Positions 13,667 to 21,931 of a stretch of DNA of 39,645 nucleotides are shown here, piece by piece. Position numbers and translations under genes: made by a program. The stretch spans positions 4,045,458 to 4,085,102 of the forward strand of contig NZ_LWCC02000005.1 of the NCBI RefSeq assembly GCF_001642695.1. The letters run 5' to 3'. This stretch comes from Streptomyces chilikensis (GTDB lineage: Bacteria > Actinomycetota > Actinomycetes > Streptomycetales > Streptomycetaceae). The notes below the pieces were generated by a model. The model saw nothing but the letters and a program-made list of their open reading frames with translations. It was not told the DNA's origin and did no database searches. Each line of letters opens with the position of its first letter. Within the stretch, counting starts at the first letter, position 1.

Positions 13667-15364
13667 ATGACGTCCACCGTGCCCACCGCCGTCCCGCACC
13701 CCGGTGACGGACTGCCCCCGGTCACCATGTTCGGCCCGGACTTCCCCTACGCCTACGACGACTACCTGGCCCACCCGGCCGGGCTCGGCCAGGTGCCCGC
13801 CACCGAGCACGGCACCGAGGTCGCCGTCATCGGCGGCGGACTGTCCGGCCTGGTCACCGCGTACGAACTGATGAAGATGGGCCTCAAGCCCGTCGTGTAC
13901 GAGGCCGACCAGCTCGGCGGGCGGCTGCGCACCGTCGGTTTCGACGGCTGCGACCCCGGACTCACCGCGGAACTGGGCGCGATGCGCTTCCCGCCCAGCT
14001 CGACCGCCCTCCAGCACTACATCGACCTGGTCGGCCTGGAGACCAGGCCCTTCCCCAACCCCCTCGCCCCGTGCACCCCTTCGACGGTGGTCGACCTCAA
14101 GGGCGAGTCCCACTACGCGGAGAGCGCCGACGACCTCCCCGAGGTCTACCGCCGGGTCGCCGACGCCTGGGCCCGCTGCCTGGAGGAGGGCGCCGACTTC
14201 TCCGACATGAACCGCGCCATCCGCGAGCGCGACGTGCCGCGCATCCGCGAGATCTGGGCGCGGCTGGTCGAGAAGCTGGACAACCAGACCTTCTACGGCT
14301 TCCTCTGCGACTCCCCGGCCTTCTCCTCGTTCCGCGACCGGGAGATCTTCGGCCAGGTCGGCTTCGGCACCGGCGGCTGGGACACCGACTTCCCCAACTC
14401 CATCCTGGAGATCCTCCGGGTCGTCTACACCGAGGCCGACGACCACCACCGCGGCATCGTCGGCGGCTCCCAGCAGCTGCCGCTGCGGCTGTGGACCAGG
14501 GAGCCGGAGAAGATCGTCCACTGGCCGTACGGAACCTCGCTGAGCTCGCTGCACCCCGGCGGCGGGCCCCGCCCCGCCGTCACCCGGCTGCACCGCACGG
14601 CCGGCAACCGGATCACCGTCACCGACGCGGACGGGGACATCCGCACCTACCGGGCCGCGGTGTTCACCGCCCAGTCCTGGATGCTGCTCTCCAAGATCCA
14701 GTGCGACGACGCGCTGCTGCCGATCGACCACTGGACCGCCGTCGAGCGCACCCACTACATGGAGTCCAGCAAGCTGTTCGTGCCGGTGGACCGTCCGTTC
14801 TGGAAGGACAAGGACCCGGAGACGGGGCGCGACCTGATGTCGATGACCCTCACCGACCGGATGACCCGCGGCACCTACCTGCTGGACGACGGCCCCGACG
14901 GCCAGGCCGCCATCTGCCTCTCCTACACCTGGTGCGACGACAGCCTCAAGTGGCTCCCGCTCTCCGCCAACGAGCGGATGGAGGTCATGCTGAAGTCGCT
15001 GGGCGAGATCTACCCGAACCTCGACATCCGCAGCCACATCATCGGCAACCCGGTCACCGTCTCCTGGGAGAACGAGCCCTACTTCATGGGCGCGTTCAAG
15101 GCCAACCTGCCCGGCCACTACCGGTACCAGCGCCGCCTGTTCACCCACTTCGTGCAGGACCGGCTGCCGGAGGACCGGCGCGGGCTGTTCCTCGCGGGCG
15201 ACGACATCTCCTGGACGGCCGGCTGGGCCGAGGGCGCCGTGCAGACCGCGCTCAACGCGGTGTGGGGCGTCATGCGTCACCTGGGCGGCACCACCGACCC
15301 GTCCAACCCGGGGCCGGGCGACGTCTTCGACGAGATCGCGCCGGTCGAGCTCCCGGAGGACTGA
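13667..15364 (+). CDS. Flavin monoamine oxidase family protein, IaaM-like amino-acid 2-monooxygenase
   Basis: This is a 565-residue FAD enzyme. A dinucleotide-binding motif starts at residue 52 (VAVIGGGLSGLVTAYELMKM) and continues to the YEADQLGGRLRT motif. ELGAMRFPP matches the region whose arginine binds the substrate carboxylate in tryptophan and phenylalanine 2-monooxygenases. The C-terminal FAD segment LFLAGDDISWTAGWAEGAVQ (about residues 508-527) resembles the GDD..S.T.GW.EGAVQTALNAV pattern of IaaM. Length is also close to IaaM (about 557). Such enzymes oxidatively decarboxylate L-Trp or L-Phe to the acetamide; a simple L-amino-acid oxidase is the alternative. ATG 13667 has AGGAG 11 bases upstream. 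It is probably co-transcribed with the amidase. Confidence 0.9.
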   Translation: MTSTVPTAVPHPGDGLPPVTMFGPDFPYAYDDYLAHPAGLGQVPATEHGTEVAVIGGGLSGLVTAYELMKMGLKPVVYEADQLGGRLRTVGFDGCDPGLTAELGAMRFPPSSTALQHYIDLVGLETRPFPNPLAPCTPSTVVDLKGESHYAESADDLPEVYRRVADAWARCLEEGADFSDMNRAIRERDVPRIREIWARLVEKLDNQTFYGFLCDSPAFSSFRDREIFGQVGFGTGGWDTDFPNSILEILRVVYTEADDHHRGIVGGSQQLPLRLWTREPEKIVHWPYGTSLSSLHPGGGPRPAVTRLHRTAGNRITVTDADGDIRTYRAAVFTAQSWMLLSKIQCDDALLPIDHWTAVERTHYMESSKLFVPVDRPFWKDKDPETGRDLMSMTLTDRMTRGTYLLDDGPDGQAAICLSYTWCDDSLKWLPLSANERMEVMLKSLGEIYPNLDIRSHIIGNPVTVSWENEPYFMGAFKANLPGHYRYQRRLFTHFVQDRLPEDRRGLFLAGDDISWTAGWAEGAVQTALNAVWGVMRHLGGTTDPSNPGPGDVFDEIAPVELPED

Positions 15365-15372
15365 GCCGGCCG

Positions 15373-15389
15373 CGGCGGACGCTCCGCCG
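15373..15389 (+). terminator. Hairpin after the oxidase gene
   Basis: CGGCGGA (15373-15379) pairs with TCCGCCG (15383-15389) over a 3-base loop, 9 bases after the stop. It sits between convergent genes and could serve both. Confidence 0.5.
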
Positions 15390-15406
15390 GCCGCCGGCCG
15401 CCCACC

Positions 15407-15460
15407 GGCGGTCGGCGGCCGAGCGGCGGTCGGCGGTCGAGCGGCGGTCAGCGGTCGAGC
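15407..15460. repeat. 18-bp tandem repeat, three copies
   Basis: Three units (15407, 15425, 15443) of GGCGGTCGGCGGTCGAGC with one to two differences, plus a partial fourth. The array overlaps the last codons and stop of the minus-strand DUF5995 gene, so copy-number change could shift its C-terminus. Confidence 0.75.
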
Positions 15461-16167
15461 GGCGTGAGGAGCATCCGCCCGACCACGCCCACGGCGGCGT
15501 CCAGCCGCCCGGTGAAGTCCGAGGCCAGCTCCGGCATCCGCCGCAGCGCCCACAGCGCCCGCGCCATCGACCAGGTGGTGTCCCGGGCCCGGTCCAGGCT
15601 CCACGCCCCCGCCAGATGGGTCAGCGGGTCGGCCACCTGGAACAGGTCCGGTCCCGGCATCAGCTCCTCGCGGACCCGCTCCTCCAGGGAGGCGAGGATG
15701 TCGCCCACCCGCTCGAACTCGTCCTCCAGATCGGCCGGACCGCAGCCGATCGCCCGGCAGGAGTCCACCACGGCCAGCACCAGGTCGTGCCCGATGTGCG
15801 CGTTGATGCCGGCCAGCGCGAACTGCACCGGGCGCACGCCCGGGTGCCCGCGCAGCCGGAACAGCGGACGCCAGCAGGCGGGCAGCCGGCCGCCCCGGCG
15901 GTCCGCCTCGGCGACCGCCAGGTAGCGCTCGGCGAAGAGGACGCCGAGCGTGGCCGCCGACCCGCGGTCCGGGAACCGGCCGCCGCCGAGCAGCCCGGCG
16001 AACTCCGAGGTCACCGTGAGGTACACCCGGTTGAAGACGGCGACCCCGTCCCGGGGACGCAACGACGCGTCCAGGACGCGCATCCGTTCGACCACGGCGT
16101 CAACCGCGCGTACCGGCGCGTATTCCACCGTGTCAACAGGAGTCGGGATTTCCATGTTCCGGGCCAT
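15448..16167 (-). CDS. DUF5995 family protein
   Basis: This 239-residue protein of unknown function is mostly alpha-helical and lacks a signal peptide. INAHIGHDL (about residues 127-135) is the conserved His-containing motif I associate with DUF5995; two histidines and an aspartate there could bind a metal. ATG 16167 is taken as start; ATG 16155 (MEIPTP) is also possible, and neither has a strong ribosome-binding site. Its 3' end lies in an 18-bp tandem repeat, which supplies the LDR-stop codons. It is convergent with the oxidase gene and divergent from the GH6 gene. A link to the oxidase pathway is only positional. Confidence 0.82.
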   Translation of the reverse strand: MARNMEIPTPVDTVEYAPVRAVDAVVERMRVLDASLRPRDGVAVFNRVYLTVTSEFAGLLGGGRFPDRGSAATLGVLFAERYLAVAEADRRGGRLPACWRPLFRLRGHPGVRPVQFALAGINAHIGHDLVLAVVDSCRAIGCGPADLEDEFERVGDILASLEERVREELMPGPDLFQVADPLTHLAGAWSLDRARDTTWSMARALWALRRMPELASDFTGRLDAAVGVVGRMLLTPLDR

Positions 16168-16186
16168 GGCAGCAGGTTCCCAGCCC

Positions 16187-16192
16187 TAGGCT
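16187..16192 (+). promoter_or_regulatory. Candidate -10 element (TAGGCT) for the GH6 gene
   Basis: TAGGCT would place transcription start near 16200, giving a leader of about 93 bases before the GTG at 16293. Confidence 0.35.
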
Positions 16193-16292
16193 GACCGAGG
16201 TGTCGCCGTGCCGGTCGCTTCCTCCCTGTGGGGGACCCCGGCCACGGACCGGTGACGCCGGAGCGAGGCAGCACGACAGGGGAGCACCACTC

Positions 16293-17444
16293 GTGGACCG
16301 AGCAGACCGAGCGGGAACGCGGCCGCTGCGGGGCCCCGCCCGCAGGCGGTGGCGGATGGCCGCGGCCTCCGTGGCCGTGGTCGCCGCGGCCCTGACGGCC
16401 GACCCGGCGGCCCAGGGCCCCCACGCCCGGGCCCCGCGGGCCGAGGCCCTCCAGCAGGCCGGGCTCGTGCCCGGCCGGGCGCTCCCGTTCCACGTACCGC
16501 GGATCGGGGAGACCTCCCTGCCGCGGGCCTGGACCGCCGGGAAGCCCGCCTCCGGACCGGGGGCGGCGGTTCCCGCCCCGGACGGGCGGCTCTACCTCCA
16601 TCCCGACTCCCAGGTGGTGGAGTGGGTGCGGAAGAACCCGGGCGACCCGCGCCGCCCGGTGATCGACTCCCGGATCGCCTCCCGCCCCGCCGCCGTCTGG
16701 TTCGCCGATCCCAACGCCGGCACCGTCACCGCCCGCGTCCACGCGGTCACCTCGCGGGCCGCCGGACAGGGCCGGATCCCGGTGCTGGTGGCGTACACGA
16801 TTCCGCACCGGGACTGCGGCCAGTACTCCGCCGGCGGCGCCGAGGACCTCTCCGCCTACGACCGGTGGATCGACCGGTTCGCCACCGGACTCGGCACCGG
16901 CCGGGTGATCGTGATCCTGGAACCCGACTCGGTCGCCCAGGCGTACTGCCTGTCCGAGGAGGACCGGAAGGCCCGCTTCACCGCGCTGGCCCGGGCCGGC
17001 CGGGTGATCAAACGCGTGGCCCCGGGCGCCCGCGTCTACTACGACGCGGGGCACTCCGGCTGGAACGACGCCCCCAAGCAGGCCGGTCTGCTGCGCCAGG
17101 CCGGAGCCGCCGCGCCGGAGTCCTCCGACGGGGTCTTCAGCAACGTCTCCAACTTCCACCGCACCGCGGACGAGGTCCGTTACGTCCGCGAGGTCCTGGC
17201 GGCGATGGACGCCCCGGCGGGCCACGGCGCGGTCATCGACACCAGCCGGAACGGCAACGGGCCTCCGCCCGGGGGGAAGTGGTGCGATCCGCCCGGCCGG
17301 AAGGTCGGCCGGGCGCCCGTGCTCTTCCCGGGCGAGGCCCGTGTCGACGCCTATCTGTGGGTGAAGCTGCCGGGCGAGGCCGACGGCTGCCGGGGCAAGG
17401 CGGGCGTGTTCAGCCCGTCCTACGCCTACGAACTGGCGCGCTGA
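16293..17444 (+). CDS. Secreted glycoside hydrolase family 6 protein (cellulase-like)
   Basis: This 383-residue exported beta-1,4-glucanase or cellobiohydrolase-type enzyme starts at GTG 16293, 8 bases after GGGGAG, followed by Arg-rich residues and a signal sequence (MAAASVAVVAAALTADPAAQ). GH6 motifs appear in order: D174 in PHRDCGQYSAGG, the catalytic acid D212 in VILEPDSVAQAYC, YYDAGHSGW, DTSRNGNGP and LWVKLPGEADG. No cellulose-binding module is present. A GTG at 16200 would place 31 residues ahead of the signal peptide and is disfavoured. Its last 19 bases overlap the 3' end of the convergent uracil permease gene. The substrate is probably cellulose or mixed-linkage beta-glucan. Confidence 0.92.
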   Translation: MDRADRAGTRPLRGPARRRWRMAAASVAVVAAALTADPAAQGPHARAPRAEALQQAGLVPGRALPFHVPRIGETSLPRAWTAGKPASGPGAAVPAPDGRLYLHPDSQVVEWVRKNPGDPRRPVIDSRIASRPAAVWFADPNAGTVTARVHAVTSRAAGQGRIPVLVAYTIPHRDCGQYSAGGAEDLSAYDRWIDRFATGLGTGRVIVILEPDSVAQAYCLSEEDRKARFTALARAGRVIKRVAPGARVYYDAGHSGWNDAPKQAGLLRQAGAAAPESSDGVFSNVSNFHRTADEVRYVREVLAAMDAPAGHGAVIDTSRNGNGPPPGGKWCDPPGRKVGRAPVLFPGEARVDAYLWVKLPGEADGCRGKAGVFSPSYAYELAR

Positions 17445-18847
17445 CCGCCGCCCTCGCCGCCGTCCGCGTCCGCCTCCGCGGTGTCGTAGCGCGAGGTGCC
17501 CTCGTCGAGCAGGGGCTCCTGCGTCTTCATGTGCGCCGGGGCGAACAGGCGCAGGGCGTGGTAGCCGGTGATGACCACCAGGGTGCCCAGCGCGATGCCG
17601 CTCAGGGTGAAGTTGTCGGTGATCCGCAGGGAGACGTTGCCGACGCCGATGATGATGCCCGCCGCGGCCGGCACCAGGTTGAGCGGGTTGCGCAGGTCGA
17701 CCCGGCCGTTGAGCCAGATCTGGGCGCCCAGCAGGCCGATCATGCCGTACAGGATCACCGTGATGCCGCCCAGGACGCCGCCCGGGATGGCCGCGACGAC
17801 CGCGCCGAACTTGGGACACAGACCGAAGAGCAGGGCGAAGCAGGCGGCGGCCCAGTAGGCGGCCGTGGAGTAGACGCGGGTCGCCGCCATCACGCCGATG
17901 TTCTCGGAGTACGTGGTGTTCGGCGGACCGCCCACCGCGGTGGAGAGCATCGAGCCGATGCCGTCGGCGGAGATCGCCTTGCCCAGCTTGTCGTCCATCG
18001 GGTCGCCGGTCATCTCGCCGACGGCCTTGATGTGGCCGGTGTTCTCGGCGACGAGCGCGATCACCACGGGCAGCGCCACCAGGATGGCGGACCAGTCGAA
18101 CGCGGGACCGTGGACGTCGGGCAGACCGAACCAGGCGGCGTCCCCGACGGCGGAGAGGTCCAGACGCCAGTGGTCGACGATCTTGCCGGTGGCGTCCGCG
18201 GAGTGGATCCGGCCGAAGACGGCGTCGAAGACCCAGGAGATGCCGTAACCGAAGACCAGCCCGAGGAAGATCGCGACGCGCGACCAGAAACCGCGCAGGG
18301 CGATCACCGCGAAGCCGGTGAACAGCATGGTCAGCAGCGCCACCCACTGGTCCTGCGGCCAGTAGGTGGTGGCCGTGACCGGGGCCAGGTTGAAGCCGAT
18401 GAGCATCACGACGGCGCCGGTGACCACCGGAGGCATCGCCGAGTGGATGATCCGGGCGCCGAACCGCTGGACCGCCAGACCGACCAGGAAGAGCGCCACA
18501 CCCACGCAGAACACCGCGCCGGTCACGGTGGCGCTGGACCCGCCCTGCGCCCGGATCACCGCGGCGACGCCGACGAACGAGAGCGAGCAGCCGAGGTAGC
18601 TCGGCACCCGGCCGCGGGTGACCAGCAGGAAGATGACCGTCGCGACACCCGACATCATGATGGCGAGGTTCGGGTCCAGCCCCATCAGGATGGGGGCCAC
18701 GAACGACGCTCCGAACATCGCGACCACGTGCTGGGCGCCGAGCCCGGCGGTGCGCGGCCAGGAGAGTCGTTCGTCCGGGCGTACCACTGCTCCGGGTGCG
18801 GGCGTACGCCCGTCGCCGTGCAGTTTCCAGCGCACGCCGAGGTCCAT
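17426..18847 (-). CDS. Uracil-xanthine permease (NCS2 family)
   Basis: This 473-residue integral membrane nucleobase:proton symporter has about 12-14 hydrophobic segments. The family QH motif is in GLGAQHVVAMFGASF. VALVAENTGHIKAVGEMTG and TTYSENIGVMAATRVYS match the UraA substrate-binding and NAT signature regions; the Glu in AENTGH and ENIG favours uracil over xanthine. ATG 18847 gives the family start (MDLGVRWKLHGDG). The 3' end overlaps the GH6 gene tail to tail. The C-terminal tail is acidic and Gly-rich. The MFS gene upstream on the same strand ends 101 bp away. Confidence 0.93.
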   Translation of the reverse strand: MDLGVRWKLHGDGRTPAPGAVVRPDERLSWPRTAGLGAQHVVAMFGASFVAPILMGLDPNLAIMMSGVATVIFLLVTRGRVPSYLGCSLSFVGVAAVIRAQGGSSATVTGAVFCVGVALFLVGLAVQRFGARIIHSAMPPVVTGAVVMLIGFNLAPVTATTYWPQDQWVALLTMLFTGFAVIALRGFWSRVAIFLGLVFGYGISWVFDAVFGRIHSADATGKIVDHWRLDLSAVGDAAWFGLPDVHGPAFDWSAILVALPVVIALVAENTGHIKAVGEMTGDPMDDKLGKAISADGIGSMLSTAVGGPPNTTYSENIGVMAATRVYSTAAYWAAACFALLFGLCPKFGAVVAAIPGGVLGGITVILYGMIGLLGAQIWLNGRVDLRNPLNLVPAAAGIIIGVGNVSLRITDNFTLSGIALGTLVVITGYHALRLFAPAHMKTQEPLLDEGTSRYDTAEADADGGEGGGQRASS

Positions 18848-18948
18848 AGGAGTTCCGCTTTCTGGGGTTCTCAAGATCTCCGGTTCCGACCGGTTCCGTC
18901 CATCCGGAGGATCGCTGTCCGCATCATTGTGGCGGATGCCGACCGCGG

Positions 18949-20190
18949 TCACCCTGCGGGATGCTCCGGGGGACGGGCGGAGCCGGGCCCGCCGGACCGC
19001 GCGGACCCCTCCCCGTCCCGGTTCCCGGGGCGCAGCACCCCGGCGAACCCGGCCACCCCGCAGGCCAGCAGCGTCACCAGGGCGAACGACGCCACCAGAC
19101 TGGTGGCCTCGGCCAGTGCGCCGATGGCGCCGGGGGCCACCAGCCCGGAGGTGTAGGTGATGGTCGCGACGCCCGCGATGGCCTGGCTCGGGTTGGGACC
19201 GCTGCGCCCGGCGGCCGCGAAGCAGAGCGGCACCACCACGGCGATGCCCAGCCCCAGCAGCGCGAACCCGCCCATGGCGACCGCCGGGTGCGGGGCCGTC
19301 ACCACCAGCACCCCGCCCAGGGCGGCCAGCGCGCCGCTCACCCGCACCGTGCGCACCGCCCCGAAGCGGTCGACCACCGGGTCGCCGGCGAACCGGGCGA
19401 GGGCCATGGTCAGCGTGAAGCCGGTGGTGCAGGCCGCGGCGAGCGTCGCCGAGGACCCGAGCACGTCGCGCAGGTAGACCGCGGACCAGTCCAGGCTCGC
19501 GCCCTCGGCGAACACCGCGCAGAAGCCGATCGCGCCGATCAGCACCGCGGAGCGGGGCGGCAGGGCGAACCGCGGCGGCGGCTCCTCGTCGACGGCCGCC
19601 CGTATGTCCAGCACCCACGAGCAGACCACCAGGCCCACCGCGGTGAGCACGGCCGCCGCGACCGTGAAGTGCAGCCGGCCGTCCGCCTCCAGGTGCGCGG
19701 CGAGGGTGCCGCCCGCGGATCCCAGCAGCGCGCCCGCGCTCCACATGCCGTGCAGGCCCGACATGATCGACCTGCCCAGCCGGTTCTCCACCTCCACGCC
19801 GAGCGCGTTCATCACCACGTCGGCCATGCCGGAGGTGGCGCCGTAGACGAAGAGGGCCGGGCACAGGGTGAGCAGGTTCGGCGCGAGTCCCGGCAGCACC
19901 AGGGAGAGCGTCCACGCCGCCAGCAGCAGGCGCAGCGAGGTCCGGGCCCCGAGCCGGTGGGAGATCCGGCCCGCCACCGGCATCGCCACCGAGGCGCCCA
20001 GCGCGGGCATGGCCAGCGCCAGTCCCAGCTGGCCCGCGCTCACCGACGCGTGGTCGGCGACCCACGGCACGCGCGAGGCGAACGACCCCGCCACCGCGCC
20101 GTGCACCGCGAACACCGCGGCCACGGCGTGGCGGGCGCTGCGCACCTGGCGGGGCCCGTAGGCCTGTCCGCCGGACGACGTCTCGGACAC
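18949..20190 (-). CDS. MFS transporter
   Basis: This is a 413-residue major facilitator with about 12 hydrophobic segments. RVPWVADHASVSAGQLGLAL near the start and FVYGATSGMADVVMNALGVE after helix 4 resemble the FucP/YbjJ-like branch, often annotated as sugar or unknown-substrate permeases. GTG 20190 was chosen because GGGGAGGGA precedes it at good spacing; in-frame sequence further upstream does not look coding. It is divergent from the riboflavin operon and followed on the same strand by the uracil permease. The substrate is not predictable from sequence. Confidence 0.88.
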   Translation of the reverse strand: MSETSSGGQAYGPRQVRSARHAVAAVFAVHGAVAGSFASRVPWVADHASVSAGQLGLALAMPALGASVAMPVAGRISHRLGARTSLRLLLAAWTLSLVLPGLAPNLLTLCPALFVYGATSGMADVVMNALGVEVENRLGRSIMSGLHGMWSAGALLGSAGGTLAAHLEADGRLHFTVAAAVLTAVGLVVCSWVLDIRAAVDEEPPPRFALPPRSAVLIGAIGFCAVFAEGASLDWSAVYLRDVLGSSATLAAACTTGFTLTMALARFAGDPVVDRFGAVRTVRVSGALAALGGVLVVTAPHPAVAMGGFALLGLGIAVVVPLCFAAAGRSGPNPSQAIAGVATITYTSGLVAPGAIGALAEATSLVASFALVTLLACGVAGFAGVLRPGNRDGEGSARSGGPGSARPPEHPAG

Positions 20191-20311
20191 GCGGTCCCTC
20201 CCCGGGGCCCAACTTCGGTGCACCCTGCACCGACGTGACCGTACACGTGCGCGAAGGACCGGTGTGAGCCAGTCCACAGGGGTGGCCTGTCTCCGGTCAT
20301 CGGGGGCATGG

Positions 20312-20317
20312 CACACT
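20312..20317 (+). promoter_or_regulatory. Candidate -10 element (CACACT) for the rib operon
   Basis: CACACT lies about 25 bases before the first base of the FMN aptamer P1 helix, which is a suitable distance. The -35 is unclear. Confidence 0.35.
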
Positions 20318-20342
20318 GGGCGTGTCAGATCAATGACCAACA

Positions 20343-20469
20343 GCGCACTCCGGGGTCGGTGAAAATCCGAACCGGCGGTTACAGTCCGCGACCCGGCCGC
20401 CTCCAGCGGTCGGCTGACCAGGTGAAATTCCTGGACCGACGGTTAAAGTCCGGATGGGAGGCAGTGCGC
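20343..20469 (+). ncRNA. FMN riboswitch (RFN element)
   Basis: All conserved RFN blocks are present in order: GGGGTCGGTGAAAATCC, ACCGGCGGTTACAGTCCGCGA, GACCAGGTGAAATTCCTGGA, CCGACGGTTAAAGTCCGGAT and GGGAGGCAG. P1 forms between GCGCACT (20343-20349) and AGTGCGC (20463-20469). It senses FMN and represses the downstream riboflavin genes. About 210 bases separate it from ribE. A CCTCC at 20541-20545 could pair with the ribE ribosome-binding site AGGAGG (20667-20672), and a CCGTG/CACGG stem sits next to that site. Translational control is thus likely, but the expression platform was not folded. Confidence 0.97.
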
Positions 20470-20681
20470 GGCGGGCAGGCACATCCGTGTCGTCCGCCGG
20501 ATACGGGCATCCACCCGTGGGTCGTCGTCCCTGGCCGCGCCCTCCGGCGTGGCCGGCCGGAGCGCCCGTGGAGTCCCGGCGTCCGGCGCGGACGTACACC
20601 GGACGGTCCGTGTGCCCGTGTGTCCCTGCCCTCGTCGGCAGCCCCGGAGTCCGTGCCCGCCACGGCAGGAGGACCCGGGAA

Positions 20682-21290
20682 GTGTTCACCGGCATCATCG
20701 AAGAGCTGGGTGAGGTGACGGCCGTCGAGCGGCTCGCCGACGCCGCACGGTTCCGGCTGCGAGGCCCCGTCGTCACCGAGGGCGCCCGTCACGGCGACTC
20801 GATCGCGGTCAACGGCGTCTGCCTCACCGTGGTGGAGCACGAGGACGACGAGTTCACCGCGGACGTCATGGCCGAGACCCTCCAGAGGTCCAGCCTCGGC
20901 GCCCTGACCGTCGGCTCCCGCGTCAACCTCGAACGCCCCACCCCCGTCGGGGGCCGCCTGGGCGGGCACATCGTGCAGGGCCACGTCGACGGCACCGGCA
21001 CGGTCCTCGACCGCCAGGCCTCCGAGCACTGGGAGATCGTCAGGATCTCGCTCCCCGCCGAGCTGGCCCGCTACGTGGTGGGCAAGGGCTCCGTCACCGT
21101 CGACGGCATCAGCCTCACCGTCGTCGAGGCCGGCCAGGACTTCTTCACCGTCAGCCTCATCCCCACCACCCTGGCGCTGACCACCCTCGGCCTCAAGCAG
21201 GCCGGCGACCCGGTCAACCTCGAGGTCGACATCGTCGCCAAGTACGTGGAGCGGCTCGTCGGAGCGGGCCGGACGGAGGACGCGAAGTGA
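20682..21290 (+). CDS. ribE: Riboflavin synthase (alpha subunit)
   Basis: It dismutates two 6,7-dimethyl-8-ribityllumazine molecules to riboflavin plus the pyrimidine precursor. The 202-residue protein begins [11 protein letters not shown] after GTG and has two tandem lumazine-binding beta-barrels: first half with [12 protein letters not shown] and [13 protein letters not shown], second half with [14 protein letters not shown] 20682 is preceded by AGGAGG at 9-base spacing. It is the first gene of an FMN-riboswitch-controlled operon, and its stop overlaps the next start (GTGA). Some Streptomyces literature names this gene ribB. Confidence 0.97.
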   Translation: MFTGIIEELGEVTAVERLADAARFRLRGPVVTEGARHGDSIAVNGVCLTVVEHEDDEFTADVMAETLQRSSLGALTVGSRVNLERPTPVGGRLGGHIVQGHVDGTGTVLDRQASEHWEIVRISLPAELARYVVGKGSVTVDGISLTVVEAGQDFFTVSLIPTTLALTTLGLKQAGDPVNLEVDIVAKYVERLVGAGRTEDAK

Positions 21291-21931
21291 ACTGGCTCAA
21301 CGCGGAGGCCTTCACCGTCCTCGGGCAGCACATCATCTGGTCCGACCTGATAGGCAACACGCTGGGTCTCGCCGCGCTCGCCCTCGGCTGGCTGCGCAAC
21401 GTCTGGACCTGGCCGCTCCAGCTCCTGTCCGGCCTGGTGCTGATCGCGGCGAACGCGGCCGTCCAGCAGGGCGGCGGCGTCGGCAAGCAGCTGGTGGTCA
21501 TCGTGGTGGCCGTCTGGGGCTGGCGCGCCTGGACCGTGGGGCGCAAGGCGTCCGCGGACGGAACGCTGCAGGTCCGGTTCGCCGACTGGCGCGAGCGCGG
21601 TCTGCTGGTCGCCGGCGCCGTGGCCGGCACCCTCGCGGTCGGCGGCCTGTTCACCCTCTTCCCCTCCCTCTCCTGGAGCCCCTGGGCCGACGCCTACATC
21701 TTCGTCGGCACCCTGGTCGCCATGTACGCGCAGGCCAAGGGCATGGTCGAGTTCTGGTTCGCCTGGCTCCTGGTCGACCTGGTCGGCGTCCCGCTGAACT
21801 TCGCGAGCGGACTCGCCTTCTCCGGTCTCATCTACCTCGTCTACGGGGCACTCGTCCTGTGGGGCATGCGCGACTGGTGGCTCCGGTCGCGCGCCGCCCA
21901 GCGACCCGCCCTGGAAGGAACGCCGGCATGA
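21287..21931 (+). CDS. ribM: PnuC-like riboflavin transporter
   Basis: This is a 214-residue membrane protein with about 6-7 hydrophobic helices and the PnuC fold signatures ([20 protein letters not shown] near residues 43-62; [20 protein letters not shown]). PnuC proteins carry nicotinamide mononucleotide/riboside. Members inside FMN-controlled rib operons of Corynebacterium and Streptomyces are riboflavin carriers named RibM, so riboflavin uptake is the best call. GTG 21287 overlaps the ribE stop by 4 bases, and the end overlaps the ribAB ATG by 4 bases, giving tight translational coupling. Confidence 0.9.
   Translation: MNWLNAEAFTVLGQHIIWSDLIGNTLGLAALALGWLRNVWTWPLQLLSGLVLIAANAAVQQGGGVGKQLVVIVVAVWGWRAWTVGRKASADGTLQVRFADWRERGLLVAGAVAGTLAVGGLFTLFPSLSWSPWADAYIFVGTLVAMYAQAKGMVEFWFAWLLVDLVGVPLNFASGLAFSGLIYLVYGALVLWGMRDWWLRSRAAQRPALEGTPA

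Noticed and set aside
13541-15604. 687-codon minus-strand open frame opposite the oxidase gene
   Set aside because: It is a mirror-frame artefact of codon bias; the plus strand encodes a recognisable FAD enzyme.
16200-16292. GTG 16200 as leaderless start of the GH6 protein (TAGGCT 7 bases upstream)
   Set aside because: It would put 31 hydrophilic residues before the signal peptide, and GTG 16293 has a good ribosome-binding site. The TAGGCT is kept as a promoter candidate only.
18918-18936. TCCGC-N9-GCGGA inverted repeat upstream of the uracil permease
   Set aside because: Five-base GC arms with a long spacer are expected often by chance at this base composition.
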